A stretch of 6,901 nt of DNA from Planctomicrobium sp. (lineage in GTDB: Bacteria; Planctomycetota; Planctomycetia; Planctomycetales; Planctomycetaceae): contig JABJMI010000313.1 of assembly GCA_018659505.1 (NCBI GenBank), forward strand, positions 1 through 6,901, in the 5' to 3' direction. Under the pieces are notes generated by a model. It had not been told where the DNA came from, searched no databases, and saw nothing but the letters and a program-made list of their open reading frames with translations. The position numbers were made by a program, and so were the translations under genes. This document shows, in pieces, positions 1-5,890 of this stretch. Position 1 is the stretch's first letter, and every line of letters starts with the position of its first letter.

Positions 1-62
1 CCCCGCGCTCGCCACGCCCATCACTTCACTCCGTTACGTTCTGGGTCGTGCCACCCACGACG
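1..62. repeat. Repeat-like intergenic sequence with small hairpin at window edge
   Basis: This stretch does not look coding. It holds a perfect 6-bp inverted repeat, gtcgtg/cacgac, at 45-50 and 56-61 around a 5-base loop, flanked by GC-rich sequence. Ten bases (gttacgttct, 33-42) recur on the opposite strand inside the palindromic element near 5985-5994, so the two may belong to related interspersed families. The left boundary is cut by the window edge. Calling it a dispersed repeat is an inference from its style; a genome-wide copy count would decide it. Confidence 0.3.
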
Positions 63-380
63 GGAGATAACCAAAACACTCACCGGAATTGGGCGCGGTG
101 CCAAAATTTGCAATCTCAGGATCAAGATTTCTTGAAACAGTGCTGGTTGCTTTGCATTCGGGTTGATTACCTTGTCCAATACAGTTCTACGCTAGATGCG
201 GAAGGTCACATCAGCTGTAGTAAGTATTTATTAACTCCACATTCCAATACCCTGGACGAACTTCAACCCCGGGTTGGACGTACGTTGCTGGTATTTAAGT
301 TTCTGGATAATAAAATTTCACAACAGGAAGGCAGGCGGGAGCTTGCCCTACAATTATTGATAGGAGAGAGACCGGGATGA
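48..380 (+). CDS. Doubtful short ORF overlapping the acyl carrier protein start
   Basis: An open frame of up to 110 codons that I do not recognise. The only start at its left end is a GTG inside the repeat-like hairpin, and there is no in-frame ATG; a TTG at 108 is the next plausible start and lacks a clear Shine-Dalgarno sequence. In favour of coding, its TGA stop overlaps the ATG of the acyl carrier protein gene as ATGA (377-380), the usual geometry of translational coupling, and the C-terminal third (around FKFLDNKISQQEGRRELALQ) has a helix-like composition. Against it are the absence of a credible start, a Cys/Trp/Gln-rich N-terminal half and no visible domain. It could equally be a leader region, or the decayed end of a gene interrupted by the repeat. 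Confidence 0.25.
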   Translation: MPPTTGDNQNTHRNWARCQNLQSQDQDFLKQCWLLCIRVDYLVQYSSTLDAEGHISCSKYLLTPHSNTLDELQPRVGRTLLVFKFLDNKISQQEGRRELALQLLIGERPG

Positions 381-628
381 CTCCACCGGAAATTCGTCAG
401 GTCATTATTGACATTCTAGAACGTATTGCCCCCGATGAAGATCTATCTGATCTCGACGATTCCGTTGCGTTTCGTGAGCAGATGGAACTCGACAGTATGG
501 ATTTCCTCGACATTGTCATGGAACTTCGCAAGCTGTATCGGGTGCAAATCCCAGAATCGGATTATGAGCACCTGGCGTCAATGGACAGCACGGTTGCTTA
601 TTTGACTCCGATTCTTAAAGACGCATAA
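377..628 (+). CDS. Acyl carrier protein
   Basis: An 83-residue acidic helical protein with the size and layout of a stand-alone acyl carrier protein. The phosphopantetheine attachment site is the DSM motif at residues 39-41, within ELDSMDFL, with Ser40 as the predicted modified serine. The hydrophobic helix II (FLDIVMELRKLY) follows, as usual in the family. Cytosolic; it would carry acyl or other thioester intermediates for fatty-acid, lipid or polyketide-type enzymes. The ATG is supported by an upstream GGAGAG-type Shine-Dalgarno sequence around 362-370. The gene lies 53 bases upstream of a UbiA-type prenyltransferase on the same strand, and no fatty-acid synthase genes are adjacent. It is therefore probably a specialised carrier and not the housekeeping AcpP; that is inference from context. 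The family assignment is secure, the pathway is unknown. Confidence 0.88.
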   Translation: MTPPEIRQVIIDILERIAPDEDLSDLDDSVAFREQMELDSMDFLDIVMELRKLYRVQIPESDYEHLASMDSTVAYLTPILKDA

Positions 629-639
629 CGAGTTGATTT

Positions 640-662
640 GCCGGACACTTTAAGTGTCCGGC
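640..662 (+). terminator. Intercistronic hairpin between ACP and prenyltransferase genes
   Basis: A perfect inverted repeat, gccggacac/gtgtccggc (640-648 and 654-662), around a 5-base ttaa-containing loop, starts 12 bases after the ACP stop. No T-run follows on the + strand, so it is not a standard intrinsic terminator. It could be a weak terminator, a processing or 3'-end stability structure that makes the ACP message more abundant than the downstream one, or a REP-like palindrome. The stem is certain, the role is not. Confidence 0.45.
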
Positions 663-681
663 TAAGCTCAGAATATCTTGC

Positions 682-1602
682 ATGATGAGATATCTAAGAC
701 TTTGTCGTTTTCCGACAGTCTTCACGGCGCTGGCTGATATCGCTGCCGGATTTCTGTTGTCTCATGCTGCGCTGCAGCCGACATCAGAATTCGTGCTCTT
801 ACTGGCAGCGAGCGCGTGCTTGTATCTCTCTGGCATGGTCTTTAATGATGTCTTTGACGTCAAACAAGACACAGCCGAAAGACCAAGCCGTCCGATTCCG
901 TCTGGTGCAGTCTCTCGACGCAATGCGGCTATCTTCGCGATAGCTTTAATGTCTGCCGGGCTTGGGTTTGCATATTGTGCGGACTTACGCAGTTTGATGA
1001 TTGCAGGGATGCTGGCGGTTTGCATCTTGTTGTATGATTCCTCCATGAAGCGGACGCCTGTTGGTCCTATCTTCATGGGAGCTTGTCGGAGCTTGAACCT
1101 CTTTTTAGGTGCGAGTACCGCAGGCATTCGACTCGCAGCGGCGTTTCAGCAACCGTTGTTGTGGATTGCACTTTGCATGGGGATTTACATCGCTGGCGTG
1201 ACTTGGTTCGCGAAACGTGAAGCGAAAATGAACCTGCGACTGCCGTTGTTGTTATCGACGATTGTCATCAACCTCGGACTCGTTGGGTTAGCACTCTGGT
1301 TAGGTGATTTTGCGACGCAGCTTGGTCTTCCGTTACCACCGGGAATTGCAAACTCCAAATCAGTTTTGATCCTTTGGGGAGTCATCGCGTTCACGATTAA
1401 TCGTAGAACAATCGTCGCAATTCTTGATCCCTCGCCAGCGAAGATTCAACCTGCCATCGGCGTGATGCTGCTTTCCGTCATTGTCCTGAACGCAACATTT
1501 GTGTTCTTTAAATTTGGCAATGAAGGAATTCCATACGTGGCTGGCATTCTGCTATTGCTGATTCCGGCGGTCTTGCTGCGGAAAGTCATTCCGATGACTT
1601 GA
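682..1602 (+). CDS. UbiA-superfamily prenyltransferase, EboC-like
   Basis: A 306-residue integral membrane protein with about eight or nine hydrophobic segments, the normal size for UbiA-type enzymes, which transfer a polyprenyl chain from a diphosphate donor to an acceptor within the membrane. The first Asp-rich motif is NDVFDVKQD (residues 55-63), followed by ERPSRPIPSG (66-75), the hallmark of the family for Mg-diphosphate binding. The second motif is YDSSMKR (118-124), where the usual second Asp of DxxxD is Lys123. The NDxFDxxxDxxERPxRPIPSG pattern and the MGxCRxLNL stretch (132-140) recall EboC proteins of the Ebo cluster, but none of the other ebo genes is in view, so no symbol is given. 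The start is ATGATG with no obvious Shine-Dalgarno sequence; initiation could be at the first or second ATG. It probably shares a transcript with the upstream ACP gene. Substrate is unknown. Confidence 0.85.
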   Translation: MMRYLRLCRFPTVFTALADIAAGFLLSHAALQPTSEFVLLLAASACLYLSGMVFNDVFDVKQDTAERPSRPIPSGAVSRRNAAIFAIALMSAGLGFAYCADLRSLMIAGMLAVCILLYDSSMKRTPVGPIFMGACRSLNLFLGASTAGIRLAAAFQQPLLWIALCMGIYIAGVTWFAKREAKMNLRLPLLLSTIVINLGLVGLALWLGDFATQLGLPLPPGIANSKSVLILWGVIAFTINRRTIVAILDPSPAKIQPAIGVMLLSVIVLNATFVFFKFGNEGIPYVAGILLLLIPAVLLRKVIPMT

Positions 1603-1754
1603 GGATGGTCTAGGGGCTAGTGTCGAGGGTCAAGGGTAAAGTAAATTACTTAAAATTCGTCAATCTGAACAGGTCCCGTGGCGAGTTGACTTTAGCTTGA
1701 AAGCACAGCGGTTCGCCCACGTTTAAGTGGGCAGCTATCGGGCTAAGAGTAGCT
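1603..1754. other. Convergent intergenic gap with small hairpin
   Basis: This gap separates the 3' ends of the prenyltransferase (+) and the HTH regulator (-). It contains an inverted repeat, gcccac/gtgggc, at 1715-1720 and 1727-1732 with a gtttaa loop, and a short A/T palindrome, aagtaa-a-ttactt, at 1639-1651. Neither is followed by a clean T-run on either strand, so a bidirectional terminator is possible but weakly supported. No reading frame of interest was seen. Confidence 0.4.
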
Positions 1755-2417
1755 TTACTTTTGTTGGTTTTGAAGCAGCTTTTCTGCGCCGGCTTGTGTA
1801 TCGAATCGATCATCCAGAAATACAATTTTGCCTCTGCGAAACTTGATAAGATTCGTTGTCGGCATTGGGGTCTTCATTGGCTGCCCAATCGGATGAATCC
1901 AACTATCGCCCCAAACGACGACATTGTTCCCCTCTGAAATAAACTGATAGCATTTCGTATGGTCGTGGTCTTGAGGAGCTTCGAGGATAGAAAAGAATCG
2001 TTCGAAAAGTGTTTGTACACCAGCGATCCCTTCAAATCGACCTGCGAAGGGGATTTGCTGAGGATCACCTGCAATCTGAAACACCACTGCCTCATCAAGG
2101 AGAGGAACCAACAATGCCATCAAGTCCTGCTGCCGCGAGTAAATTGCAGCTACATAATTCTTCGCACATTGTAGTGGATCGCAGATCAAATCCTCTGGGT
2201 AGAGTGGTTCTTCCTTTGTCGATAAAGCTTCAGCGAGGTTCAGGACTGTTTCACTCGATATTGACCTGCCAGACTCGGCTTTACTGATCAAGCGTTGGCT
2301 GTACCCTGCGACTTTTGAGAACTCGAACTGCGTCCAGCCCCGCTTTTCCCTGAAATGTTTCAGGACAGCTTTATTGCAACCGTAGGTCTGTTTAACATTT
2401 TCAATCTCCCAAGCCAT
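1755..2417 (-). CDS. XRE-type HTH regulator with C-terminal SnoaL/NTF2-like domain
   Basis: A 220-residue two-domain protein. Residues about 18-70 form a Cro/C1-type helix-turn-helix (LKHFREKRGWTQFEFSKVAG, then YSQRLISKAESGRSISSETVLNLAEAL in two helices), the classic DNA-binding fold. Residues about 85-207 look like a SnoaL/NTF2-like alpha+beta cone: a helical start (YVAAIYSRQQDLMALLV), FAGRFEGIAGVQTLFERFF (124-142) and late strands ending NLIKFRRGKIVFLDDRFDT (189-207). This domain normally makes a small-ligand pocket, so a one-component ligand-sensing transcription factor is the natural reading; ligand and targets are unknown. The ATG has only a weak upstream AGGT. A 333-base gap lies upstream with a possible divergent small gene, a plausible regulatory target. 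Domain calls are by eye; the HTH is more certain than the second domain. Confidence 0.82.
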   Translation of the reverse strand: MAWEIENVKQTYGCNKAVLKHFREKRGWTQFEFSKVAGYSQRLISKAESGRSISSETVLNLAEALSTKEEPLYPEDLICDPLQCAKNYVAAIYSRQQDLMALLVPLLDEAVVFQIAGDPQQIPFAGRFEGIAGVQTLFERFFSILEAPQDHDHTKCYQFISEGNNVVVWGDSWIHPIGQPMKTPMPTTNLIKFRRGKIVFLDDRFDTQAGAEKLLQNQQK

Positions 2418-2493
2418 CGATACCTGCCAAATTCGCTTAGCAACTTAATTTCGTCGTCGATTCAATCTAATCACTGAACAGGGGGAATGCAAC

Positions 2494-2586
2494 ATGACCG
2501 TGCGCCCTGCGTTCGTGGTAGGTCAAAAACATTTTGATAAACTAATTAAAGTTGCGGGAAGATCGAGTAATTTAATGTTCTTATGA
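2494..2586 (+). CDS. Possible 30-residue small protein, divergent from HTH regulator
   Basis: An ATG at 2494 opens 30 codons ending in TGA. A purine run, aGGGGGaa, around 2480-2487 lies about 8 bases upstream, a convincing Shine-Dalgarno position. The peptide begins MTVRPAFVVGQKHFDKLI, is basic and has no transmembrane segment or recognised domain. A 12-bp perfect palindrome (acaaagctttgt, 2587-2598) and then a strong intrinsic terminator (2624-2664) follow, and no other + strand gene explains that terminator. Alternatives are a non-coding small RNA covering the same interval, or the remnant of a longer gene, since the frame stays open upstream to about 2449. No strong promoter was recognised; a TATAAT-like tctaat sits at 2466-2471 without a good -35 box. 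Confidence 0.35.
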   Translation: MTVRPAFVVGQKHFDKLIKVAGRSSNLMFL

Positions 2587-2623
2587 ACAAAGCTTTGTGA
2601 TGACGGGTCAGCATTACGAGCCT

Positions 2624-2664
2624 CAACGCACTTCAGCATTTTATGTTGAAGTGCGTTGTTTTTT
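2624..2664 (+). terminator. Strong intrinsic terminator, + strand
   Basis: A perfect 12-bp stem, caacgcacttca (2624-2635) pairing with tgaagtgcgttg (2647-2658), extends inward by about four more pairs to a tiny loop and is followed at once by six Ts (2659-2664). Read on the - strand it has no T-run, so it acts on + strand transcripts. The only + strand candidate in front of it is the small reading frame at 2494-2586 or an untranslated RNA. Confidence 0.85.
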
Positions 2665-2673
2665 ATCGTATTC

Positions 2674-2714
2674 AAAAAAATACTTAGAAAAGAGGTCAAT
2701 CCGATGACCTCTTT
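2674..2714 (-). terminator. Intrinsic terminator of the rsgA-sialidase operon
   Basis: On the - strand, aaagaggtca (2714-2705) pairs with tgacctcttt (2698-2689) across a 6-base loop. It is followed by tctaagta and a run of seven Ts (2680-2674). It begins 36 bases after the sialidase-like stop codon. It faces the + strand terminator 10 bases away, so the two insulate convergent transcripts. Confidence 0.8.
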
Positions 2715-2750
2715 GTAAGAGATTGTCTCGGCAGTTCCGCTGCGTCGAGT

Positions 2751-3836
2751 TTAAGGGTTAACGATCTCCAGGTCAGCAAGATAAATCGCGGTTATTGTTT
2801 CTCCCTGCTCATTCTTCTCGTGTGAGGAATACCAAGAGACGATACCTTTATTCGGACTTACCTCTATAAATCCTGGGTATGAGTTATCTCCTCCACTCGG
2901 GAGTTCAACAATCTCCTGAAGTTCGTCATCAACAAGCCAATACAACGCAGTTACTGGTTGCTTGCCGCTTAAAGATTTACGTCCCCCAACAAGAGAGTGT
3001 CCGTTCCATTTTGCCAGCAATGGTCCGCCGATGAAGCGCCCCAGGCTCTCACGAGTCCATTCATTGAATGGAAATTTCGACTTGCATAGCTGCGCTGGAT
3101 TTGAGCTCTTGCGAGCGACTGCAATGACGCTTCCATCAGCTTCAAATAAGAAGGCTGTTTCGTCCCCCCATTCTGTTTGAAAGTAGGAATTAGCCCGCCA
3201 CTTTAGCCCATCATCGCTTTCCAGCATTGTCGAAACAGTCGCCTGTCGATTTCGCTTCCCGCCATCTTCCTGGAAATTAACTTTGTGGCGACCACACAAG
3301 TACGCTTTACCGTCATGTGTTGCAGCCCGCCAGATGTAATGCCCGTACGTTCCCTCAAGCATTTGCGGACGCGACCATTCTTTTCCATCGTTAGACCAGA
3401 CTGCGTAGCCGAGTTGTTGATTCATGTCATATGTCTTTGGAGAAGTTTCTCCGCAGTACCACGTCCCGGTGTAGATGAAGAGTTTTTCCTGGAAGATCAA
3501 GAAGTGCGGATCGCGAGTATCTCTCAAAGGAACATTGAATCGGTGAACTTGTTCCCAATTCTTAAGGTCATCGCTGACGAGCACAAGAATCGACGAAGTC
3601 GGATGAACCATATGTCCTTGTGGACAACTACGAAATGTTAAGTAGTACTTGCCCTGAAACTGACAGAGATCAGTAAAGGCGTTGTGTTCACCATTGTGAA
3701 AAACTCGTCTGATGTTTGAGACACGAACTTCGGGAACAGGATCAGCGGCAAGTAAGGAAGCACTCAATGTCTGGCAGAACAATATTCCCAGCAGGATCTG
3801 TCTGATGTTCATAATTGTTTTGAACTTCGCTGGCAT
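2751..3836 (-). CDS. Exported sialidase-like beta-propeller protein
   Basis: A 361-residue protein with an N-terminal signal peptide: basic start, hydrophobic core IRQILLGILFCQTLSASLLA (11-30), likely cleavage near LLA/ADP. The mature part has sialidase-type features: Asp-box-like turns SDDLKNWE (88-95), SNDGKEWSRP (148-157) and SDDGLKWRA (207-215), the stretch GDETAFLFEADGSVIAVAR (224-242) resembling the Glu/Arg region of sialidases, and SYPGFIEVSPNKGIVSWYSS (319-338) resembling the late Tyr strand. A full catalytic set (Arg triad, Asp, Glu, Tyr) cannot be assigned by eye, so hydrolysis of sialic acids or other glycans is not shown; it may be a carbohydrate-binding or GH43/GH130-like propeller. 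The first ATG is favoured over Met9 because AAGGAG lies 8 bases upstream. It follows rsgA by 12 bases and is followed by a terminator. Probably periplasmic or extracellular. Confidence 0.78.
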   Translation of the reverse strand: MPAKFKTIMNIRQILLGILFCQTLSASLLAADPVPEVRVSNIRRVFHNGEHNAFTDLCQFQGKYYLTFRSCPQGHMVHPTSSILVLVSDDLKNWEQVHRFNVPLRDTRDPHFLIFQEKLFIYTGTWYCGETSPKTYDMNQQLGYAVWSNDGKEWSRPQMLEGTYGHYIWRAATHDGKAYLCGRHKVNFQEDGGKRNRQATVSTMLESDDGLKWRANSYFQTEWGDETAFLFEADGSVIAVARKSSNPAQLCKSKFPFNEWTRESLGRFIGGPLLAKWNGHSLVGGRKSLSGKQPVTALYWLVDDELQEIVELPSGGDNSYPGFIEVSPNKGIVSWYSSHEKNEQGETITAIYLADLEIVNP

Positions 3837-3844
3837 CTCTCTAG

Positions 3845-3850
3845 CTCCTT
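3845..3850 (-). promoter_or_regulatory. Shine-Dalgarno of sialidase-like gene, overlapping rsgA stop
   Basis: AAGGAG on the - strand, 8 bases before the ATG at 3836. Its first two bases are part of the rsgA TAA stop codon (3851-3849). Ribosomes finishing rsgA would therefore expose or reuse this site, which implies translational coupling. It also decides the start at codon 1 over the internal Met9. Confidence 0.75.
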
Positions 3851-5030
3851 AATCGGCTTCGAAGAGTTCAGTGATTGACGTGGATGGCTGACGGCGGTGT
3901 TTGTTTTCATTTAGAATAAGTCTTAGATAGCTTTGATACCGCAGCGGAGAGATCATGCCCGACTCAACTGCGTCGAGTATTCCGCAATTCGACTCATGCG
4001 TGTGAGAACAGTTTGGGTAACGGCATCGGGTCACGAATGGTCGGAATTCAATAAATAGTCCTTCCACCTCTTCGACTCGCACATCCCAAAGTTGAAGTTG
4101 TCGAATGCCGGGGGTGTCGACGACCCAGCCACCGCTTTCAAGTGCGATCAATTCCGTAACTCTTGTTGTATGGCGCCCTTTGTTATTCTCTCCGCTGATT
4201 GAACTTGTCAGTTGCCCCAGCGAAGGTTGTACGGCGTTTAAGAGTGACGATTTTCCGACACCGCTTTGACCGGTGAAGACCGTCTCTTTCCCGACAAGTA
4301 ATCTCTTCAGTTCGTCAATGCCATCGCCAGTTAAAGCATTTGTCATGACGACTTCACAACCGAGGCGAGCATATTGACCTGCGATCCGTTGGAGTTGAAC
4401 TCGATTGCCAAGATCGATCTTGTTTAGGCAAATGATTCCCCGGATATTGCCTTTCTCTGTACTGCAAAGGAAACGATCAATCAGTCCCGGTTTCAGTACC
4501 GGTTCATTCACCGAAGCGACAATCACTGCTTGATCGACATTCGCCACAATCACGTGTGCTTCGCTGCGACTGACACGGGTGAGTGTTCCTTTTCGCGGTT
4601 TCACACGTTCGATCACCCCTTCAGTTTTGCCGACTTCAGTCAGCAACACATGATCGCCAGCGACGACAGCGTTGCGACCATCGCGGGACATCGTGCGGAC
4701 AACGCGACGAACGGTACACGAGAACAGTTTTCCGGAGTCAATTTGAACAGAGATATTATTGGAACCAATTGATTTCAGGACTCGTCCAGAGAGACAAGCC
4801 TCTTCATCTACGTCACGGATGTTCTCGTCGTCGTCTTCGTTTGTGACAACTGTCCGATAGCGAGAGAGAGAACCTTTCCCGGAAAGTCGTTCACCGGTTT
4901 CCAAGTCAGCGACCTGATCCAAGTCTTCACGAGATTGCTGAGTCAAATCTTGGACGCGAGCACGGTTCTGGCGGTTCTTTTTGAACTGCACACGAACCTT
5001 TCGAGTTGACTTCCGCTTCTTCTTCGCCAC
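3849..5030 (-). CDS. rsgA: Ribosome small subunit-dependent GTPase A (RsgA)
   Basis: A 393-residue circularly permuted GTPase that binds the 30S subunit late in assembly and hydrolyses GTP to release assembly factors. Visible layout: lysine/arginine-rich N-terminus (1-27), acidic linker with NEDDDEN (64-70), OB-fold (about 78-145), then the G motifs in permuted order: G4 NKID (203-206), G1 GQSGVGKSS (254-262), G2 Thr in GRHTTR (285-290), G3 DTPG (305-308). The C-terminal zinc site is Cys336, Cys341, His343 and Cys349. All key residues are present. It is longer than typical RsgA (about 290-350) because of the roughly 75-residue basic/acidic N-terminal extension, which I associate with planctomycete homologues. 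The start is GTG with no clear Shine-Dalgarno sequence. It is first in an apparent operon with the sialidase-like gene; an ATTTAG repeat cluster lies upstream. Confidence 0.96.
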   Translation of the reverse strand: MAKKKRKSTRKVRVQFKKNRQNRARVQDLTQQSREDLDQVADLETGERLSGKGSLSRYRTVVTNEDDDENIRDVDEEACLSGRVLKSIGSNNISVQIDSGKLFSCTVRRVVRTMSRDGRNAVVAGDHVLLTEVGKTEGVIERVKPRKGTLTRVSRSEAHVIVANVDQAVIVASVNEPVLKPGLIDRFLCSTEKGNIRGIICLNKIDLGNRVQLQRIAGQYARLGCEVVMTNALTGDGIDELKRLLVGKETVFTGQSGVGKSSLLNAVQPSLGQLTSSISGENNKGRHTTRVTELIALESGGWVVDTPGIRQLQLWDVRVEEVEGLFIEFRPFVTRCRYPNCSHTHESNCGILDAVESGMISPLRYQSYLRLILNENKHRRQPSTSITELFEAD

Positions 5031-5057
5031 AAATACTTCGAGAATTAAAGGACCGCT

Positions 5058-5090
5058 ATTTAGATGGTTCGATTGCTAAATCACATTTAG
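5058..5090. promoter_or_regulatory. ATTTAG repeat cluster upstream of rsgA, possible operator
   Basis: The hexamer ATTTAG occurs three times in alternating orientation: atttag at 5058-5063, ctaaat at 5076-5081 and atttag at 5085-5090. The last two form a perfect 6-3-6 palindrome beside a seven-base A-run (5091-5097). It sits 28-60 bases upstream of the rsgA GTG, in the expected promoter zone. It could be a repressor site or a fortuitous A/T palindrome; I could not fit a good -35/-10 pair. Confidence 0.3.
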
Positions 5091-5138
5091 AAAAAAAGCC
5101 GAATTGATGAGTGAGCACTTACATTATCAGAACGAACG

Positions 5139-5168
5139 TTCGCTGCCCACTTGATTGCGGGCAGCGAA
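5139..5168 (-). terminator. Hairpin downstream of the FHA gene
   Basis: A perfect 10-bp stem, ttcgctgccc (5139-5148) with gggcagcgaa (5159-5168), 10-base loop. It lies 44 bases past the FHA stop codon on the - strand. The sequence after it on that strand (cgttcgttctgataatg) is only mildly T-rich, so termination is likely but not textbook. The neighbouring tcctaattcctaattcc (about 5177-5193) is a short tandem repeat of cctaatt. Confidence 0.5.
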
Positions 5169-5211
5169 ACGAACTTTCCTAATTCCTAATTCCCAACACC
5201 TATTTCCTTCT

Positions 5212-5682
5212 TCAGTCATCTCCCATCAACCAATCCATGGCTGCGTCTTCTTCGGCTCCGAATGATTGTTTTTTATCAGGCTTCTTCGCTGCAGGTGGTG
5301 GACCTGCGCGGCGTCTTTGTTGAGCCTGTTTTTGCAAACCGGCTTTCTCAAGGAGTCCTAATTCAAATGGATCATCTTCCTCGGGAGGGGCGTCACCTGT
5401 CGGTTCGTACATGATCTCAAAATGGTTCTTGGCGATGGAGATTTCGTCCCCTGGGTGCAGCCATTTCTGATCATAGCGCTCACCATTGACCTTGATCCCA
5501 TTGCTGCTCCCAAGATCACGAATCTCCCAATAGCCGTCGATGAGATTTAATTCGCAATGTTGTGAAGAGACATTAGGGAATGAAAGGACAATTTCGCAGC
5601 TACTGCGACGTCCGATGAGTATTTTCTTTTCGAGAAGCGGAATCGTGTCTCCACCACCGACCGGGATCAGTTCGCCCCACAT
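5212..5682 (-). CDS. Small FHA-domain protein
   Basis: A 156-residue protein with an N-terminal FHA domain (about 20-93), a phosphothreonine-peptide binding module used in Ser/Thr-kinase signalling. Core residues are present: Gly24-Arg25 (IGRRSSCEI), Ser40 and His42 (VSSQHCEL), and the Asn61-Gly62 loop in DLGSSNGIKVNGE (56-68). Phosphopeptide binding should therefore be intact. After it comes an acidic stretch (PPEEDDPFELG), a basic Gln/Arg/Pro/Lys linker (about 118-139) and an acidic end, EEDAAMDWLMGDD (144-156), which looks like a short docking motif. No membrane segment or enzyme domain, so it is probably a cytosolic adaptor; the partner kinase is not in the window. The ATG is supported by AAAGGA 8 bases upstream (5691-5696). 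It has its own 3' hairpin and is separated by nearly 400 bases from the gene upstream. Confidence 0.9.
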   Translation of the reverse strand: MWGELIPVGGGDTIPLLEKKILIGRRSSCEIVLSFPNVSSQHCELNLIDGYWEIRDLGSSNGIKVNGERYDQKWLHPGDEISIAKNHFEIMYEPTGDAPPEEDDPFELGLLEKAGLQKQAQQRRRAGPPPAAKKPDKKQSFGAEEDAAMDWLMGDD

Positions 5683-5890
5683 GATAATTATCCTTTAGAA
5701 TATTTGACTCTAAAGAGTTCAATGAAATCCTGAATAAGATTATTGAGAAGTGTTCGCCCAACATCCAATCTACGCAGGTTTGCAGAGAGAGTCAAACGCC
5801 AAGCGAGAGAGAGAGTAAATTCGCGACAAATCGATCTGCGATTTTTCCAATAATTTTGGATAAATCACGAAGCCATCCGACTCAATATCG

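Noticed and set aside
762..1394. Two - strand frames inside the prenyltransferase gene
   Set aside because: They are shadows of a gene with clear UbiA motifs; their translations have no domain features.
1715..1732. Hairpin gcccac/gtgggc as a bidirectional terminator for the prenyltransferase and HTH genes
   Set aside because: The stem is only 6 bp and there is no T-run on either side, so I describe it but do not call it a terminator.
1959..2287. Two + strand frames antisense to the HTH-SnoaL gene
   Set aside because: They lie wholly inside a gene with clear domains on the other strand and show no domain or Shine-Dalgarno support.
3768..3780. Cys21 in the sialidase-like signal peptide as a lipoprotein lipobox
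   Set aside because: The preceding residues are I-L-F, which do not fit a lipobox, and the hydrophobic core continues after the Cys; an ordinary signal peptide fits better.
4530..4846. Two + strand frames antisense to rsgA
   Set aside because: They overlap the conserved OB-fold and GTPase coding region of rsgA and look like noise.
5177..5193. Short cctaatt tandem repeat as part of a CRISPR or satellite array
   Set aside because: Only about two short units with no spacers; too little to be an array.
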